64,000 nucleotides of DNA from Jackrogersella multiformis. Lineage: Eukaryota > Ascomycota > Sordariomycetes > Xylariales > Hypoxylaceae. The position numbers and the translations under genes were made by a program. The stretch spans positions 1,302,001 to 1,366,000 of the forward strand of contig CADCXD010000005.1 of NCBI GenBank assembly GCA_902806575.1. Reading direction: 5' to 3'. Below are positions 60,830-64,000 of this stretch, in pieces; positions within the stretch are counted from its first letter, which is position 1, and each line of letters begins with the position of its first letter. The notes beneath the pieces are model-generated. The model was not told the DNA's origin and searched no databases. It was given only the letters and a program-made list of their open reading frames with translations.

Positions 60830-63800
60830 ACGATAATGGCGCCAAAAATTGGGTCGGCAGGTTATCTTATTTATTTTTTTATGGTTTTATTCACTTCATG
60901 ATTATGTTTTTGAGAGGAGATACCTTTCAGTTGTACGAGAACCTTGCCATATACCCAGTCGTCATTGAATTAGATTGGTGTACTAAATAATACATTGAAG
61001 AACATACTTTATAGCCTTTGAGCGCTGTGACGCCTTCGTGTTTTCGGTGTTGGTCTGGCTGGCGTGGACTAGCCCAGACATATACAAGAGTTAAAGGAGA
61101 TGGTTTTGATGGCGGTGGCATTTTCATTTTAAGCGACGAGTCGTTGGCTCTTTCGCCTAATACTAACTATCCGTGCCACATACATGCATCCACGCGGACA
61201 GCCATCCAGAAATCGTTACCAACCGGGAATTTCTCTAGAATAAAAACAAACCACCAACAACCCGATTCGGTCACCGAATATTCGACATCCGCATACATCA
61301 ACCTCCTCCCAACGTTCTCAGCCAGCTTGGCGTAAGAAGGATATGACAGGCCCGCGGTGGAAAGAGACTAGCTAAGACGAGTATATATAAGGTCACGGTC
61401 ACGGTAACCTTGTGGTCTGGAGAACACTAGCAGCTGCCGTACGCTAGATAAAGTAAGAAAAACTACCGCTCCGTTTATACTATGTTAGGATGGGTATTCG
61501 TGAAGTCTTCGAGGCTTGCTTGCGCGAGGTCGCAGTGGGATGCGGATCTCAGTCCGATGGCTCCTCTTGGCATGCTACGTGCAGCAGCAGGTCGACAGTA
61601 GTGTATTGAGTATTGCCTACCAGATAGCCATTTCAACGGTACTCTATCATAGGAGATGGCTATAAGGCTGATCCGCTATAGTGGTCAAGCGTTGACCTGT
61701 TCTGTGGGGACTCGGAGCACGATACGGGTTAAGATCGTAAGGGACATCATCTGCGCTATTGAGATTTGATATTAAAATGACCACCCTCATCCATGGATGC
61801 ATACTTAAAAAACTTTCTTAAATTTTATTATTGCCCGTTGACCCACTTCGCCGTTTTAAAGTCTCGGGCTGTTACCGTAGATTTCAACATTGCCAAGATT
61901 TGTCTCTGGCACTTTAAAAGAGGCTTTAATGCCATCCAGTCATCCAGTCATTCCTGGGCTCGATAAGAATTGAGTTCTGTGATATAGAATCGTACAGGTA
62001 GCAGAGGGTCGAGACCTTCGTGAAACATCCTAACTTAATGTCCATCAACCAATAATATGCCGTAAATGTAGGCTATCCGGCTCGAATAGGTAAGCGTATC
62101 ATGGTCAGGGGTCATGTACCGGGGTAAGAAGGATAATATGTACTAGGTACCTAGGTAGGTAGCCCTGTTTTGTTCCTGATCTATTAAGGCCTAGCTAGTG
62201 TAGTATGTACCCAGGTATGTACAGTCCCTATCTTATCTTTCATCTAGATGCTCGCAAGCATGTCAGATACCGGCAGTTATGCTCGTCAGCCTAACGATTA
62301 AAGTAGGTAAAAGCAAATACATATTAGAATCGGAGAGGGGGACGGGTCTTTCAAGAAGAGTAAAAAATGACAGGGTGTTAGAGCCCCTGGAGCTTCGCCG
62401 TGGCGTTCCAGGCCTTAGGCCCATGGCCCCGGGTAAAGAAAATAATATTTCCCCATACGGAGAGACGATTAGAGCGCTCGGTCCCCAATTCGCAAGCTCG
62501 AGGCCTTGGCATACGAAACCGCGGGGGACTACCTAGTCTGCTAGTGTAAGTACACTAGTGTCAGTGTACATAGAGTGGATTATGGCAAAGTGGTGCCGAA
62601 CCAAGATATCCATTATAGCCAGTGCTAGTACCTACTCCCCCTACCATGTACCATAGTGTATTATTCATACATACAGTAAGAACTTGCACTGTGAAGGCAC
62701 CGCGAATCGTCGTCTGCTTTGGTTTACATATCAGCATCGTAATGCAACTATGCAGATACTGTATCATTAACATAGATATGATCCCCGTGAGATTATCACT
62801 AGGCTGCCTGGTTGCTAGGGCTAGGGTCCCGTGGAACGATCCGCCCTAGCGAATATCATATCTCTCGTGGATCACCGTACGTAGTAATTCTAGCCCTACT
62901 CTGATTATCAAAGCAAGGCAAGCAGAGAGCTGATGGATGAAGAAGCTTCCCGAGACAACGGCTTCGAGAACGTTTGCTGCGTGCTCCAGGGGCTTCCCGT
63001 CTCCTCCACCGGCGAGTTAGCGAGTTAGCGCGGTAGCGAATACCTGGCCGCAAGGAGAGACAATTGCCTTCAATTCCAAACGACGATTATCAATCGCCTC
63101 ATAAGGCTACGGTAGCGAAATACATATCCACAGTATATATACTATGAAAGCCCCCAACGCCCCCTTTTCCACCCATCGCGCCATCATGCACGTGCTGTAG
63201 CAATAAGAAAAATCCTTGGAACTTGCCGCAAGATCAACCCGCATGTATGCCGTAATATATGTATAATTGGTCAGGTGCATTGATATTATATCGATACGTA
63301 CTAGTAGTCCGGTATCCAAGTAGTGTATTTTATGCGTAATTATGCAGCATGTGAAAGAAAAGAAATCGAAAATTTGCATGAAAAAGCGAAGAAAAAGGCA
63401 AACAATGGATGCTTCCGCCGGAACGCGATACGCGGTGCGGCACTACATAAGGTACTACCTAGGTACATACCTAGCGTGCGCGAATCGTTGGAGTAGCGGC
63501 AAACGCCGCGGCCTTTCTCAGGGGCTTAGTAATGAGCAGCAAGATTGCAACAACGAAGTTGTGGTTTACGACCTAACCCCATCACGATCGATCGCTAACA
63601 TAACGAGGCAACTCTATCAGTCAAAGCTTGTTTTCGGGAGCTTCTAGGTTAGTAGGTAGCATTGCTAAATCGACGAGCCACAACCCCGTAGCAGTGGCAG
63701 TAGTAGCGGAAGACAAGACGAGGCGATCTACACCCAACCGCAGTCATAAGCTTTCACTAACCAGAGATCCGCAATACCTACGTTTTCCCCCTAGATAGGA

Positions 63801-63866
63801 GCTAGACCATGCAGGTACACTACTATTATACACGAGCCACGAATGCGACGGTCCCTAGATACATAC
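60830..63866. other. intergenic DNA, no supported gene
   Basis: Several 60-105 codon frames on both strands lack motifs or splice support. TACCTAGGTA elements occur near 62147 and 63450. No tRNA or rRNA gene is recognised. Confidence 0.45.
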
Positions 63867-63902
63867 ATACCTACCTACCTACCTAGGTAGGTAGGTAGGT
63901 AT
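63867..63902. repeat. perfect 36-bp palindrome built on TACC/GGTA units
   Basis: The two 18-base halves, centred on CCTAGG between 63884 and 63885, are exact reverse complements. It is the longest perfect copy I found of the palindrome dispersed through the window. Confidence 0.9.
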
Positions 63903-64000
63903 ATAACGATCAGCGAAGCTTTTCGTATCGTTCCAGAGACTATTACTGCAGTCTAGACCTCAACAGCCTACCTATTTCAAATATACCTACCTAACCTTAG

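Noticed and set aside
1..64000. CRISPR arrays, bacterial-type operons and biosynthetic gene clusters
   Set aside because: The gene structure is eukaryotic with introns. No spaced direct repeats of CRISPR type and no polyketide, nonribosomal peptide or terpene synthase gene were found.
63840..64000. Telomere-proximal sequence at the window end
   Set aside because: The palindromic TACC/GGTA units are not TTAGGG arrays, and no telomeric repeat is present.

Overview
The window looks like nuclear DNA of a filamentous ascomycete, most likely a Sordariomycete and possibly Xylariales. Evidence: short GT-AG introns (about 49-110 bp, a few longer) with CTAAC/CTGAC/CTAAT branch points near the acceptor, wide AT-moderate intergenic spaces, monocistronic genes on both strands, and fungal-type proteins. 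The intergenic DNA is full of short palindromes built on TACCTAGGTA, sometimes extended by extra TACC/GGTA units. I met them between genes and in one intron, but in none of the exons I inspected. The class assignment is inference; the sequence alone does not give a species.

Layout: 1-5602 holds no gene I can support. 5603-6663 (-) is a two-exon gene joining an Arg/Gly-rich head to a C-terminal array of six-residue repeats, probably a beta-solenoid. 8761-11459 (+) is HRD1, the ER-associated degradation ubiquitin ligase. 12587-13059 (+) is a small three-exon gene for a predicted secreted six-cysteine protein. 14727-15251 (+) is an orphan membrane protein, and 16879-17664 (-) an acidic disordered protein. 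17665-27025 is mostly gene-poor. 27026-28690 (+) is a long Pro/Ser/Arg-rich protein and 31961-33400 (+) a GC-rich gene for a single-pass membrane protein. 35283-37051 (-) is a seven-exon DUF6590 gene. 39435-41525 (+) encodes a coiled-coil protein and 45879-48418 (+) an F-box protein. RPL17 (49939-50931, -) and the fibrillarin gene NOP1 (51475-52638, +) are divergent and share a 543-bp promoter. 53364-54743 (-) is a Gly/Asn/Gln-rich protein next to a broken reading frame (54744-55329, +). 59371-60829 (+) is a seven-helix cAMP-receptor-like GPCR. The last 3 kb hold no supported gene and end near a perfect 36-bp palindrome.

The genes do not form a single pathway or a biosynthetic cluster. The only clear functional pairing is RPL17 with NOP1 (ribosomal protein and rRNA methylation). 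HRD1 and the F-box protein both point to ubiquitin-dependent turnover but lie 35 kb apart. The least familiar items are the hexapeptide-repeat gene and the small cysteine-rich gene; in both, joining the exons restores an uninterrupted frame that no single reading frame shows.
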